Origin: Bryobacteraceae bacterium
Lineage (GTDB): Bacteria; Acidobacteriota; Terriglobia; Bryobacterales; Bryobacteraceae
Length of the DNA stretch: 64,000 bases
Direction: 5' to 3'
NCBI GenBank assembly: GCA_030041495.1
Contig: JASHNT010000015.1
Coordinates: 1 to 64,000, forward strand
Below are positions 6,036 through 15,048 of the stretch, one piece after another. Both the position numbers and the translations under genes were made by a program. Below the pieces are notes generated by a model. It saw nothing but the letters and a program-made list of their open reading frames with translations. It was not told where the DNA came from and searched no databases. Within the stretch, counting starts at the first letter, position 1, and every line of letters starts with the position of its first letter.

Positions 6036-7853
6036 ATGGCAGACTATCCAATACATGAATACGACGTCCTGGTAGTGGGCGCCGGCGGCGCAGGCCTGCG
6101 AGCAGCGATCGAATCTTCCGCTAACGGAGCCAAGACGGGAGTGGTGACCAAGTCCCTGCTCGGCAAGGCGCACACCGTGATGGCCGAAGGCGGCATGGCC
6201 GCTTCCATGGGCAACGTCGACGATCGCGATAACTGGAAAGTCCACTTCGCCGACACCATGCGCGGTGGGCAATATCTGAACAATTGCCACATGGCGGAGA
6301 TTCACGCCAAGGAGGCTCCCGCGCGGGTGCGGGAACTGGAAGCCTGGGGCGCGGTGTTCGACCGCACCAAGGACGGACGCATCCTCCAGCGCAACTTCGG
6401 CGGCCATCGCTATCCGCGGCTGGCTCACGTCGGCGACCGGACCGGCCTCGAGATGATCCGCACGCTCCAGGATCACGGCATCCATCAGGGCATCACATTC
6501 CACATGGAGACCACCGTGCTCACGCTGCTGCTGGACGGCGGCCGTTGCGTGGGAGCCTTCGGTTACGATCGCGAGCGCGGCCGGTTCATGGTTTTTCACG
6601 CCAAGGCAGTGGTGCTGGCGACGGGCGGCATCGGCCGGGCTTTTCAAGTCACGTCGAATTCCTGGGAATACACCGCGGACGGCCATTCGCTCGCGTATCT
6701 CGCCGGCGCGGCTCTACTCGATATGGAGTTCGTCCAATTCCATCCCACCGGAATGGTCTGGCCGCCCAGCGTCAAAGGCATTCTGGTGACGGAAGGCGTC
6801 CGCGGCGAAGGCGGAGTGCTGCGCAACAAAGACGGCAAGCGCTTCATGTTCGACGATATTCCGCCGCTGTATAAATCGCAAACCGCGGATAATCCTGATG
6901 AAGGCTGGCGTTATACCCAGGGAGATAAGAGCGCTCGCCGCCCACCGGAGCTGCTCACCCGCGATCACGTCGCGCGTTGCATCAATCGGGAAGTCAAAGC
7001 CGGGCGCGGCAGTCCGCACGGCGGCGTGTTCCTGGACATCGCCTGGATCAAGGAGAAGCTGCCGAATTCGGTGGAGCACATCAAGAAGAAGCTGCCGAGC
7101 ATGTACCATCAGTTCAAGCAGCTCGCCGACATCGACATTACGCAGGTGCCGATGGAAGTCGGCCCCACCACGCATTACATGATGGGCGGAGTCAAGGTGG
7201 ATCCGCAATCGCAGATGTCGACGGTGCCGGGGCTGTTCGCGGCGGGAGAATGCGGAGCGGGCCTGCATGGAGCCAACCGCCTCGGCGGCAATTCGCTCTC
7301 GGATCTGCTGGTGTTCGGCAAGCTCGCGGGGGAGCATGCCGCGAAGTTCGCAAAGGCAAACCCCGCCGCTCGAATTCCAATGGATCAAGTGGAGGAGGCG
7401 GGCCGGAAGGCCCTCGAACCATTCGAGCGGGGAGCGTCCGGAGAAAATCCGTTCGCCATCCAGCACGAACTGCAGAAGACGATGCAGGACCTGGTGGGCA
7501 TCGTGCGCAAGGAAGACGAGATGCAGCAGGCACTCATAAAGATCGCCGAGCTGCGCGCGCGGGCGGCCAGGGCCGGCATCACTGGCAATCGCGAATACAA
7601 CAACGGCTGGCACACGGCGATGGATTTGAATAATCTGCTGACCGTTTCCGAAATCGTCACGCGAGCGGCGCTGGAGCGCAAGGAAAGCCGCGGCGCGCAG
7701 TTCCGCGACGATTATCCGCAAAAAGATGAGGACTGGGGCAAATACAATCTCCGGGTGACCAGGGACTCCCACGGAGCTCCCAACGTGGAGAAGACACCCA
7801 CCATCCCCATCCCGGCGGAATTGAAAGTAATCATCGAGGAACAATCAAAGTAA
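6036..7853 (+). CDS. sdhA: Succinate dehydrogenase flavoprotein subunit, 605 aa
   Basis: Oxidises succinate to fumarate in the TCA cycle on the inner face of the membrane, with covalently bound FAD. The Rossmann motif VVGAGGAGLRAAI is at residues 13-25, SLLGKAHTVMAEGGMAAS near 45, and GGHRYPRLAHVGDRTG near 125 contains the likely FAD-linking histidine region. The FHPTGM motif and HYMMGGVKVD are substrate-site signatures, and GANRLGGNSLSDLLVFG is the C-terminal FAD contact. The tail ends with ESRGAQFRDDYP, typical of the family. Length is normal. The stop overlaps the sdhB start as TAATG, so the two are translationally coupled. Confidence 0.95.
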   Translation: MADYPIHEYDVLVVGAGGAGLRAAIESSANGAKTGVVTKSLLGKAHTVMAEGGMAASMGNVDDRDNWKVHFADTMRGGQYLNNCHMAEIHAKEAPARVRELEAWGAVFDRTKDGRILQRNFGGHRYPRLAHVGDRTGLEMIRTLQDHGIHQGITFHMETTVLTLLLDGGRCVGAFGYDRERGRFMVFHAKAVVLATGGIGRAFQVTSNSWEYTADGHSLAYLAGAALLDMEFVQFHPTGMVWPPSVKGILVTEGVRGEGGVLRNKDGKRFMFDDIPPLYKSQTADNPDEGWRYTQGDKSARRPPELLTRDHVARCINREVKAGRGSPHGGVFLDIAWIKEKLPNSVEHIKKKLPSMYHQFKQLADIDITQVPMEVGPTTHYMMGGVKVDPQSQMSTVPGLFAAGECGAGLHGANRLGGNSLSDLLVFGKLAGEHAAKFAKANPAARIPMDQVEEAGRKALEPFERGASGENPFAIQHELQKTMQDLVGIVRKEDEMQQALIKIAELRARAARAGITGNREYNNGWHTAMDLNNLLTVSEIVTRAALERKESRGAQFRDDYPQKDEDWGKYNLRVTRDSHGAPNVEKTPTIPIPAELKVIIEEQSK

Positions 7854-8590
7854 TGGCCACTGCAACGTTCCGCATCTGGCGCGGCGATTCCAAGCAAGCC
7901 GGATTCAAGGATTACACCACCGAAGTCTCCGAAGGCATGGTGGTGCTCGACGTGGTCCACAAGATTCAAGCCGAGCAGGCCAATGATTTGGCGGTCCGCT
8001 GGAATTGCAAGGCGGGCAAATGCGGGTCTTGCTCCGCCGAGATCAACGGTAACCCCAAGTTGATGTGCATGACCCGGCTCAACTCGCTCCCCTTGGATCA
8101 ACCCGTTACCGTCGAGCCCATGCACACCTTCCCCCACATCAAGGATCTGGTCACCGACGTCTCCTGGAATTTCCGCGTAAAGGAGAAGATCCAGAGGTTC
8201 ACTCCGCGCAAGCCCGATGCTCCCGACGGCACTTGGCGCGTCCAGCAGGCCGATGTCGACCGGCCCCAGGAATTCCGGAAGTGCATCGAATGCTTCCTGT
8301 GCCAGGACGTCTGCCACATCCTGCGGGACCATCACATGCACGACAAATTCATCGGTCCGCGCTTCCTGGTGTACTCGGCGGCCATGGAGATGAACCCGAT
8401 CGACGCAGCGGACCGCCTCAAGGACCTCCACGACAACGGTGGCATCGGCTACTGCAACATCACCAAGTGCTGCACCAAAGTCTGCCCGGAAGAGATCAAG
8501 ATCACCGACAACGCCATCATCCCGCTGAAGGAGCGCGTGGTCGATGAATATTACGATCCCCTGCGGCGGCTATTCAAAATCTTCAAGTAG
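7853..8590 (+). CDS. sdhB: Succinate dehydrogenase iron-sulfur subunit, 245 aa
   Basis: Carries electrons from the SdhA flavin to the membrane anchor. The plant-type 2Fe-2S cysteines are in NCKAGKCGSCSAEINGNPK plus LMCM (residues about 46-67). The 4Fe-4S and 3Fe-4S clusters are ligated by CIECFLCQDVC near 145 and CNITKCCTKVCPEEI near 200. All expected cysteines are visible and the length is normal. It is the last gene of the sdhC-sdhA-sdhB operon, overlapping sdhA by one base. No terminator is obvious before the AAA ATPase gene, which begins 27 bases later. Confidence 0.95.
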   Translation: MATATFRIWRGDSKQAGFKDYTTEVSEGMVVLDVVHKIQAEQANDLAVRWNCKAGKCGSCSAEINGNPKLMCMTRLNSLPLDQPVTVEPMHTFPHIKDLVTDVSWNFRVKEKIQRFTPRKPDAPDGTWRVQQADVDRPQEFRKCIECFLCQDVCHILRDHHMHDKFIGPRFLVYSAAMEMNPIDAADRLKDLHDNGGIGYCNITKCCTKVCPEEIKITDNAIIPLKERVVDEYYDPLRRLFKIFK

Positions 8591-8617
8591 TGCCGCCCCT
8601 GGGGAATCGTCGCTAGA

Positions 8618-9756
8618 ATGACTGTACCAGTGCTCTTCAAAACCGTCAAGCTCGAAGACATTTTCTCTTTCATCAACACGACTGTAGAGCTGCGAGCCCT
8701 GAATGTCCTGATCGGCCCAAATGGTGTGGGCAAGAGCAATTTCATTGAAGTGATGGGGCTACTACACGCCGCGCCTACTGACCTCCCTTCCGCGGTGCAA
8801 CAACTGGGCGGCGCTCACGAAGTCTTTCGTTGAGAACTGGCGAGGAGTTAACGCCGGCCGAGATCAGGTGCCATATGTGTCTCCAGCAAGGCCTTGAATA
8901 CCGGCTCTCGATGCAGGAGCACGGCCCCAGTTTCCGGATATTGCTCGAGGTACTTGACGACTTTCCGCCAGGCAACGCCAACAACTACTTCATCAGGGAT
9001 AGAGAAGGAATGACGCTAGGCGGCCTCCACAGCGAAATCGCCTCGACTCAGTCTGTATTTTCTGCTTATAAGGTTCCCGGAGACACGACTCCGATCACCG
9101 ACCTGGGCGGCCTGCTAGCACGGGTCAGGATCTACCGCGACTTCCGTACTTCAGGCCCCTACTCATCCGCCAGGAGCGGGGTGTCCTCGTCCGCCACGAG
9201 GGATTTCTTGCATGATGGTGGAGACAACTTGGCGGTGGTGCTTCACGACCTCGATTTCAAGGGCGTCCACACACGAATCCAATCCTATCTGGCCAAGTTC
9301 TGCGAGCGTTTTGAGGATGTAAAGACCCGGCTAAGCGGACCGATCATGGGGACCTATATGCAGGAAAGCGGCCTCCGCGAACCACTTTCCGCCATGCGGC
9401 TCTCCGACGGCACCTTGAAGTTTCTGTGCCTGCTTGCCGTCCTCCTTAACCCGGAACCCCCTCCGCTTATCTGTATCGAAGAACCCGAGGTCGGCCTGCA
9501 CCCGGACGCAATTAGAATCGTCGCCGACGCACTCGTCGACGCCTCGCAGCGAACCCAGTTGATCGTAACAACACACTCGGAAGCCTTGATCGATGCCTTC
9601 TCCGATCGGCCTGAAGACGTTCTTGTCTGCGAGCGTGATTTCGACAACGGCACGCAGTTCAGGAGACTCGACCGCAACCAGCTCTCCGAGTGGCTGGAGG
9701 ACTACACGCTCGGAACGCTTTGGCGAAAGGGAGAGCTCGGCGGCAATCGATGGTGA
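8618..9756 (+). pseudogene. AAA_21-type ATPase, split by a frameshift (possible defence ATPase)
   Basis: The first 71 codons (MTVPVLFKTVKLEDIFSFIN...) contain a Walker A motif, GPNGVGKSN, and stop at TGA 8831-8833. The same protein resumes at once in the next frame from 8830: a signature-like LSDGTLKFLCL, Walker B ICIEEPEVGLHPD and a VTTHSEALIDAF switch. Adding one G near 8833 would join both parts into an ATPase of about 380 residues, the normal size for OLD/ABC-like AAA_21 proteins. A TTG at 8830 overlaps the stop (TTGA), so re-initiation as two polypeptides cannot be excluded. The next gene overlaps by 7 bases. Such pairs act on DNA or nucleotides in anti-phage systems (inference). Confidence 0.8.
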
Positions 9757-10321
9757 GGGAGGTCCGCATTTATTATGAGGGTGACCGAGCGCTGAAGCCC
9801 GGGTTCCGGGCGTTCCTGCGTGAGATCGGAAACGTCGCGACTCCTCGCAGGTGGTCTATCAGACTCATTGAGGCAAAGGGAAGGCCAGTGAGGGACTACC
9901 ACAAGGCGCGCCGTGCCAATCCAGATGCTTGGAACGTCCTGCTGCTGGATTCGGAGGGGGCAATGATCAGTCCAGCGGAGCATTGTGAACGAAAGGGCCT
10001 GTCCGGGCTCTCCGACTCGGTCTTCTGGATGGTGCAATGCATGGAGTCCTGGTTCCTGGCCGATCCGGGAGCACTCAAGAACTACTACGGTGAGGATGGA
10101 TTCCGAGAGAGCGCGCTGAAGCGAAATCCAAGCGTGGAGCAAATCGCTAAGTCGGACGTCCTGTCTTGCCTGAGGTCCGCAACTCGTGAAACGGCGAAAG
10201 GACAGTACCACAAAACCGCACACAGCTTCTGGAGAAAATCGACCCGGACCTGGTCAGGAAGGCCTCTCGAAACTGTGACCGCTTGTTCCAGGCGCTGACG
10301 AAAAGGCTGGCCGAAGCTTAG
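9750..10321 (+). pseudogene. DUF4276 (TOPRIM-like) protein, frameshifted near its C-terminus
   Basis: Starts MVREVRIYYEGDRALKPGFR. IYYEGDRAL (acidic residue after a strand), LLLDSEGAM near residue 70 and SVFWMVQCMESWFLADP near 90 match DUF4276, which resembles a TOPRIM nuclease domain. The frame changes after KGQYHKTAHSF (about 10226-10232). The original frame continues as a spurious tail to 10298, whereas the +1 frame encodes LLEKIDPDLVRKASRNCDRL, then FQALTKRLAEA and TAG at 10319-10321, the expected family ending. It overlaps the ATPase gene by 7 bases (ATGGTGA), so the two were one transcription unit. The core up to residue 160 is intact, so a protein with an altered tail might still fold. 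Confidence 0.75.
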
Positions 10322-10333
10322 ACGCTCCGCGCT

Positions 10334-11833
10334 TTAGCGGCGGTGTCCCCCGCTCGAGTGTCCGCCGCTCGAGTGTCCGCCTCCACCGGAGTGCCCTCCA
10401 CCCGAATGCCCTCCGCTTGAAGCATGCGGTGCTGAGAAATGCTGCGAGCCACCCGAGCCACGGGAGGACGGTGCGCTGAAGCTGCGCTGGGCCCCACGCT
10501 GCTGCGTGGAGAAGTTGCGAGCCATCATCTGCGGCTGCCGTGAAGCTTGTGGACGTGCCGCTTCTGGCCGGGCGGCAAAGCTTTGTCTACCGTAGCTCTG
10601 TCCACCATAGGCGCGTCCGCCATAGCCCTGCGCGCCGTAACTACGGCTCGCCGATTGGGGAGCTCGTGAAGCAGCCCGATTCTCGCCAGCGAAGCTGTTC
10701 CCTCGCACTCCGCCGCTGCCCACGCCGTGCCACGCTCCTCCCGCGGGAGCGCGCGAGGTCTCCCCTCGCGCACCGGAGCCCGCAAACCCCCGGTTAGCGG
10801 CCATCGCACCTCCGCGAACTCCCGCACGAGTTCCGAAACTTCCTCCGAACCGGGCAGCTACGGCGCGGCTTGCATAGGGCACGCCCATCCGGTGCACCGG
10901 ATCATGCATCCACAGCGGATGTCCCGCGACCAAACCTCCGTGATAACCGCCGTAATAGCCGCCGTGGACGCCCCACCAACCTCCAAAGAAGTGCGCGAAG
11001 AAGGATGGGATCATGAACAACCCGTGAGCAAACCAGTTCAAACCCCAGCCCCAAGGTCCGAAGCTAAGCAGACCGCTGAACAGGTTGCCGAGGAAAATGC
11101 CGGGCGAGAAGCCGATGCCCACCCCATAGCCGCCGTAGCCGTAGCCGCCATAGACTCCCCAGGCTGGCGGATACCACAAGGCTGGATAGGCTCCGTAAAC
11201 CGGAGGACCCCACACTGCGGCCGGCTGATATTCCGGCACGTAAACGACTTGCGGATTGGCGGGCGCGATCTCGACAGCGCTCTGCCCATCCTGATACTGC
11301 GTGCTGACCGTCTGCTGCTGGGTGCTCCGCAGTTGCCCGGATTGCACTGCGCGAGCCCGCATCCTCTGCACCGCTGCCATCACGTCGGCCTGTTGGGCGA
11401 GGAACGCGTTACCCAGATCGGTGCTCCAGCGGATGTCGCGCGCCAGGATGTCCAGCACATCGGGAAACGCTGCCAGAGCCTGAATGCTGGGGTCCCAGTT
11501 CTGCTGTTTGGCGGCATCGACCAGTTGTGCGGCCGGAAGGCTTCGCTTCTGCTGCAGCCATTGCTCCGCATCGACGATCTCCAGCGGATATGTGCTGGCG
11601 GCCAGGACCTGGCTCAGCAACTCATCTGGATACAGAGCGATGGGCGCGACTAAATTATCCAGTTGTTGAGGCGTTAAAGGCGTCGCCTCGGCGGGCTGCT
11701 GGGCCGCAGGAAATGGTTGTGGAGCTCTATTCGAAGGCGCGGGCGATGCCGGAGGCAACTCCTGCGCGAGCCCTAATCCGGCGAACAATGTCACCATCGC
11801 GATGCCGCGAGCAACCAACCTGACCCGTGCCAT
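10334..11833 (-). CDS. DUF3300 domain secreted protein, 499 aa
   Basis: A signal peptide (residues 1-23, ending GLGLAQ) is followed by a proline/alanine linker and the DUF3300 domain at about 50-230: LDNLVAPIALYPDELLSQVL, STYPLEIVDAEQWLQ, SVQ/DPSIQALAAFPDVLDIL and NPQVVYVPEYQP. The middle (230-300) is glycine/tyrosine-rich with a hydrophobic stretch. The last 200 residues are low in complexity and end in repeats of GGHSS. The family is exported and of unknown function. The 3' end shows tandem DNA repeats of a CTCGAGTGTCCGCC-like unit near 10351-10381. It stands alone, between the DUF4276 gene and a divergent Uma2 gene. Confidence 0.85.
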   Translation of the reverse strand: MARVRLVARGIAMVTLFAGLGLAQELPPASPAPSNRAPQPFPAAQQPAEATPLTPQQLDNLVAPIALYPDELLSQVLAASTYPLEIVDAEQWLQQKRSLPAAQLVDAAKQQNWDPSIQALAAFPDVLDILARDIRWSTDLGNAFLAQQADVMAAVQRMRARAVQSGQLRSTQQQTVSTQYQDGQSAVEIAPANPQVVYVPEYQPAAVWGPPVYGAYPALWYPPAWGVYGGYGYGGYGVGIGFSPGIFLGNLFSGLLSFGPWGWGLNWFAHGLFMIPSFFAHFFGGWWGVHGGYYGGYHGGLVAGHPLWMHDPVHRMGVPYASRAVAARFGGSFGTRAGVRGGAMAANRGFAGSGARGETSRAPAGGAWHGVGSGGVRGNSFAGENRAASRAPQSASRSYGAQGYGGRAYGGQSYGRQSFAARPEAARPQASRQPQMMARNFSTQQRGAQRSFSAPSSRGSGGSQHFSAPHASSGGHSGGGHSGGGGHSSGGHSSGGHRR

Positions 11834-11945
11834 AGCGCACCTCCTGGCCTTCGTCGCTAAGATGGACGCGGCCGCTGGGTTCGAGGTGTCGGCCTGGTTT
11901 TTCGTAGCGCGATTAATTTCAGGTAATCCACGTTATGCTAAGAGC

Positions 11946-12479
11946 ATGGCGGCGGGCTCGATCACTCCCCAGGCATCCGGGACTTCGGTTGAAGAGTATC
12001 TGGCGACGACCTACAAGCCGGCCTGCGAATACCTGGACGGAGTCTTACGTCAGAAACCGATGCCTACACGTAAACATGGCCTGCTGCAAGCCCGGCTTAT
12101 ACAGTTGATTGCGAACGGCTACCAAGGGCTCGAACCCGAGTCCGAAGTGACCGTGCGCATCCGCGAAGGAAAATACTTCATCCCGGACGTCATCGTCCAG
12201 CGCCGCGACCATATTCAAGACCCATATCCTACGGAGCCGGTCCATCTCTGTATCGAGATCCTCTCACCCGACGACCGCATGAGCGAAACGCTCGCCAAAT
12301 GCGAGGAGTATCACGCCTGGGGTGTTGCAATGACGTGGATCGTCGACCCGGACAGTGAGCGCGCCTGGGAATACGCCCGAGGCCAACGGCCGCACGAAGT
12401 GGCTCCCCAAGGCTCCCTCACCGCCGAAGGCATTTCGATTCCTTTGTCTGAGGCGTTCTCCGTCCTGCATGCGCGCTGA
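11946..12479 (+). CDS. Uma2 family endonuclease-like protein (DUF820), 177 aa
   Basis: Starts MAAGSITPQASGTSVEEYLA. The PD-(D/E)XK-like core of the Uma2 family is visible: EYLDGVLRQKP with the first acidic residue, the strand YFIPDVIV, CIEILSPDDRMSETLAKCEEY with E and the basic residue, and a final WIVDPDSERAWEY. Family members are widespread in bacteria with many copies per genome and are mostly uncharacterised. ATG 11946 is chosen over upstream starts because the domain begins right after it; an AAGAG lies before it. The 3' end overlaps the deacetylase-fold gene by 11 bases, so the two are probably co-expressed. Confidence 0.85.
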   Translation: MAAGSITPQASGTSVEEYLATTYKPACEYLDGVLRQKPMPTRKHGLLQARLIQLIANGYQGLEPESEVTVRIREGKYFIPDVIVQRRDHIQDPYPTEPVHLCIEILSPDDRMSETLAKCEEYHAWGVAMTWIVDPDSERAWEYARGQRPHEVAPQGSLTAEGISIPLSEAFSVLHAR

Positions 12480-13434
12480 TGCCGCGACGGCTCTGATCGC
12501 CGATCCCATCTCCAAGCTGCACGATACGGGCCCCGGTCACCCCGAACAACCGTTGCGCTTCGATGCGATCATGCAGGCACTCGAGCAAGCCGGCCTGCTA
12601 GATCAAGTCCGACGCATCCCGCCGCGCATGGCGAATGAAGACGAGTTGGCCTTAGTCCACAGCCATCGCTACATCACCACCGCGCGCCGCGAAATTCTCT
12701 CAGGGCTACCCGAGTTGTCGACCGGGGACACGAATGTCTCGACGCACTCCTGGGAAGCCGCTCTGGCTGCGGCTGGTGGCGTCATGAACGCAATAGACGC
12801 AGTAGTGCAGGAAATGGCGCGGAGCGCCTTTTGCGTGGTGCGTCCTCCCGGGCATCACGCCCGGCCCACACAAGGGATGGGCTTCTGCATCTTTAATAAC
12901 GTCGCGATCGCGGCGCGCTATGCGCAACGCAAATACGGCATCGCCAAGGTGCTGATCGCGGATTGGGACGTCCATCACGGCAACGGCACGCAGGACACGT
13001 TTTACGAAGACGGCTCAGTATTCTTCTTCAGCACGCACCAGTCGCCATGGTACCCCTTCACCGGCGACGCGGACGAAACCGGGGAAGGAAACGGTCGCCA
13101 CTCCACCGTGAACCGGCCTTTCCCGGCCGGCTCGGGGCGCGAAGAAATTGTGGGGACCTTTCGCGAGGAGCTTCGCAGAGCCGCGGACCACTTCCGGCCG
13201 GAGCTGGTGCTCATTTCCGCCGGTTTCGACAGCCGCATCGCCGATCCTCTGGGCCGCTTCACTCTTTCCGATGCAGACTTCGCGGCTCTAACGCAGGTCA
13301 TGCTGGAGATTGCCGGCGAGCACGCGAACGGAAGGTTGGTCTCGGTGCTGGAAGGCGGCTACAGCTTGAGCGGCCTTGCCTCGGCGGCCGCGGCTCACCT
13401 CCAAGCTCTTCTCGAGAAAAACGGTGTAAGATGA
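12469..13434 (+). CDS. Histone deacetylase / AcuC-fold amidohydrolase, 321 aa
   Basis: The arginase-deacetylase fold is clear. VVRPPGHHARP (residues 123-133) holds the catalytic His pair; DWDVHHGNGTQ (165-175) supplies the zinc ligands Asp167 and His169, and GFDSR near 255 the third ligand region. EGGYSLSGLA near the end is the substrate-site tyrosine motif. Bacterial members remove acetyl groups from acetyl-lysine (AcuC), polyamines or related amides; the substrate here cannot be read from sequence. The ATG at 12469 lies inside the Uma2 gene. The STAS gene follows after 31 bases with its own ribosome binding site. Confidence 0.9.
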   Translation: MRADAATALIADPISKLHDTGPGHPEQPLRFDAIMQALEQAGLLDQVRRIPPRMANEDELALVHSHRYITTARREILSGLPELSTGDTNVSTHSWEAALAAAGGVMNAIDAVVQEMARSAFCVVRPPGHHARPTQGMGFCIFNNVAIAARYAQRKYGIAKVLIADWDVHHGNGTQDTFYEDGSVFFFSTHQSPWYPFTGDADETGEGNGRHSTVNRPFPAGSGREEIVGTFREELRRAADHFRPELVLISAGFDSRIADPLGRFTLSDADFAALTQVMLEIAGEHANGRLVSVLEGGYSLSGLASAAAAHLQALLEKNGVR

Positions 13435-13465
13435 TGAGACAACTTTTCTTAGGAGCATCGGTCCA

Positions 13466-13810
13466 ATGAGCGTCAAAGTGAGCACGAGGCAGGTAGGCGA
13501 CGTGACTGTCGCGGACGTGGCGGGCAAACTGACCCTGGGCGAGGGCTCCAGCACGCTGCGGGAGACTCTGCGCAATCTGGCCACGCAGGGACATAAGAAG
13601 ATCCTGCTCAATCTTAGCGGCGTCACCTACTTGGACAGCTCCGGAATCGGAGAGCTGGTGGCGGGTTACACCACCATTACCAGCGCGGGCGGGAAACTGA
13701 AGCTGGTAAATCTGACCTCGCGAGTTCAGAATCCACTCCAGACCACCAAGCTGTACACGGTCTTCGACATTTACGAGGACGAAACCGACGGAGTCAAGAG
13801 CTTTTCCTGA
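13466..13810 (+). CDS. STAS-domain anti-sigma factor antagonist, 114 aa
   Basis: A single STAS domain of normal length: VTVADVAGKLTLGEGSSTLR, then KKILLNLSGVTYLDSSGIGE, then the LVAGYTTITSAGGKLKLVNL helix and strand. The serine in LDSSGIGEL (about residues 56-64) is the site phosphorylated by the partner kinase in SpoIIAA/RsbV relatives. It would bind an anti-sigma or switch kinase in the cytoplasm; no such kinase is in the window. TTAGGAG lies 10 bases before the ATG. The last 40 bases overlap the convergent HEAT-repeat gene. Confidence 0.9.
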   Translation: MSVKVSTRQVGDVTVADVAGKLTLGEGSSTLRETLRNLATQGHKKILLNLSGVTYLDSSGIGELVAGYTTITSAGGKLKLVNLTSRVQNPLQTTKLYTVFDIYEDETDGVKSFS

Positions 13811-14826
13811 GCCGGCGCGGACTCGTCCATGGCGGATACGGGGGCCGACGCCGGGCCCGGCGCGGGGATGCCGCGCGCTTCCTCATCGATGACCGGCACT
13901 TTTTGAAGCTCCGGCTTCCGAAGTTTCAAGCGGCTCTTTTGCGCCATTTCACGAACGTGAGTATCCGGGTCGGTGCTCAGCTTATCGAGAGCTGGCCCGA
14001 ATTCCGGGTTTCCGCATTCACCCATCGCCCAAGCTCCGCGGGAGCGTTCCACCGGATCGTGCGAGGCAGCCGAGTGGCCGATGCGCTCGAAAGCTCCCTG
14101 GTCGCCCTGACGGCACAGTTCCGCAAGAGCGTTCATCGAGGCCCTTGCGGAGGAGTCGTTAACGGCGTCGCGCAGTACTTCGCGCACTGTAGCAGATTGA
14201 TTTCCCCACAAGGATTCGACGGTGTTGGCGCGCAGCCTCGGGTCTTCCGAACCCAGGAACTTCTTCACCCGAGGCAGGTTCAGATTAGCGCGTCCCAACA
14301 GCAGAGCTACCTTCGAGCGCACTTCCGCGCTGGGATGGCGCAGCATTTGGATAAGGTACGAGGAAAGGCGGCTGCAATCGGAAATCGCCTCCACCAGCCG
14401 CAGAGCCCGCAGCGCCGCCGAGGTCTTGACTCCCCGCACCTCTCCACCCGCGTTGGCGAGCAACTTATGAAGCAGCCGCCCGTCCAGGATCGGCTCCGCC
14501 GCGGCCAGATTGCGCGCCAAGGAAATCGCCGCGTCCAAAGGCAAAGCATCCTCATCAAGCAGGGGGTCGATGAGAAGGTTTCCCGCGAAGAGCAGACCCG
14601 CGACGTACTGCAAGCCCGGGGACTTCTCGGTTTTGGCGGCCAGAAGGCGGACTGCGGACAAGGCGAATCCGGAAGGGTCGCTGGCTTGAAGCTGGCGGAT
14701 CGCGTTGGTCGCCGCGGCCGGTTTTTCCGAGAAGCTAGCGACGGCATCCTCCAGAAATGCGCCTGTTATTTCGTCCGCGGCGCCGTGCTCCTTACCCAAG
14801 AGCTCGATGATGGCCTTTAAATCCAA
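13771..14826 (-). CDS. HEAT-repeat protein, 351 aa
   Basis: An all-helical protein made of pairs of about 30 residues. Recognisable HEAT-like units include RHPSAEVRSKVALLLGRANL (about 165-185), SEDPRLRANTVESLWGNQ (about 192-210) and DPDTHVREMAQKSRLKLRKP near 290. The C-terminal 50 residues are proline/alanine-rich and probably disordered. Such proteins serve as scaffolds; the partner is unknown. The best start is a TTG at 14826 with AGGAG about 12 bases upstream; an internal start cannot be ruled out. It is convergent with the STAS gene. Confidence 0.75.
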   Translation of the reverse strand: MDLKAIIELLGKEHGAADEITGAFLEDAVASFSEKPAAATNAIRQLQASDPSGFALSAVRLLAAKTEKSPGLQYVAGLLFAGNLLIDPLLDEDALPLDAAISLARNLAAAEPILDGRLLHKLLANAGGEVRGVKTSAALRALRLVEAISDCSRLSSYLIQMLRHPSAEVRSKVALLLGRANLNLPRVKKFLGSEDPRLRANTVESLWGNQSATVREVLRDAVNDSSARASMNALAELCRQGDQGAFERIGHSAASHDPVERSRGAWAMGECGNPEFGPALDKLSTDPDTHVREMAQKSRLKLRKPELQKVPVIDEEARGIPAPGPASAPVSAMDESAPAQEKLLTPSVSSS

Positions 14827-14989
14827 ATTCTCTCGCTACTCCTCTTAACGCTACTCATCGGCGCTAGCCGGCCTCGTAACAGCCAGGCTGATACGCCAAA
14901 GCGTCTCTGTCACACGCCATTCGGCGCAAGATTACAAAACGTTACTGAACTTTTGGTTTACCCCCTAGGGAGAGTGTGGTAGCATATAG

Positions 14990-15014
14990 GTGCTTCGAAG
15001 GCCCTTCGAAGCAC
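14990..15014. promoter_or_regulatory. 25-bp palindrome in the leader of the RRM gene
   Basis: GTGCTTCGAAGG (14990-15001), one central C, and CCTTCGAAGCAC (15003-15014) form a perfect inverted repeat ending 34 bases before the ATG of the RNA-binding protein. As RNA it gives a 10-bp hairpin with a 5-base loop; as DNA it is a symmetric operator. No T run follows, so it is not a simple terminator. Confidence 0.55.
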
Positions 15015-15048
15015 ACCCCATCCTCATGGAGTTGAAGACAACCGCCGA

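Noticed and set aside
10334-10480. Short repeats in the DUF3300 gene as a possible CRISPR or regulatory array
   Set aside because: The repeats encode the GGHSS-rich tail in frame and have no spacers.
14953-14985. TTGGTT ... TAGCAT as promoter for the RRM gene
   Set aside because: The spacer would be 21 bases and both boxes are weak.
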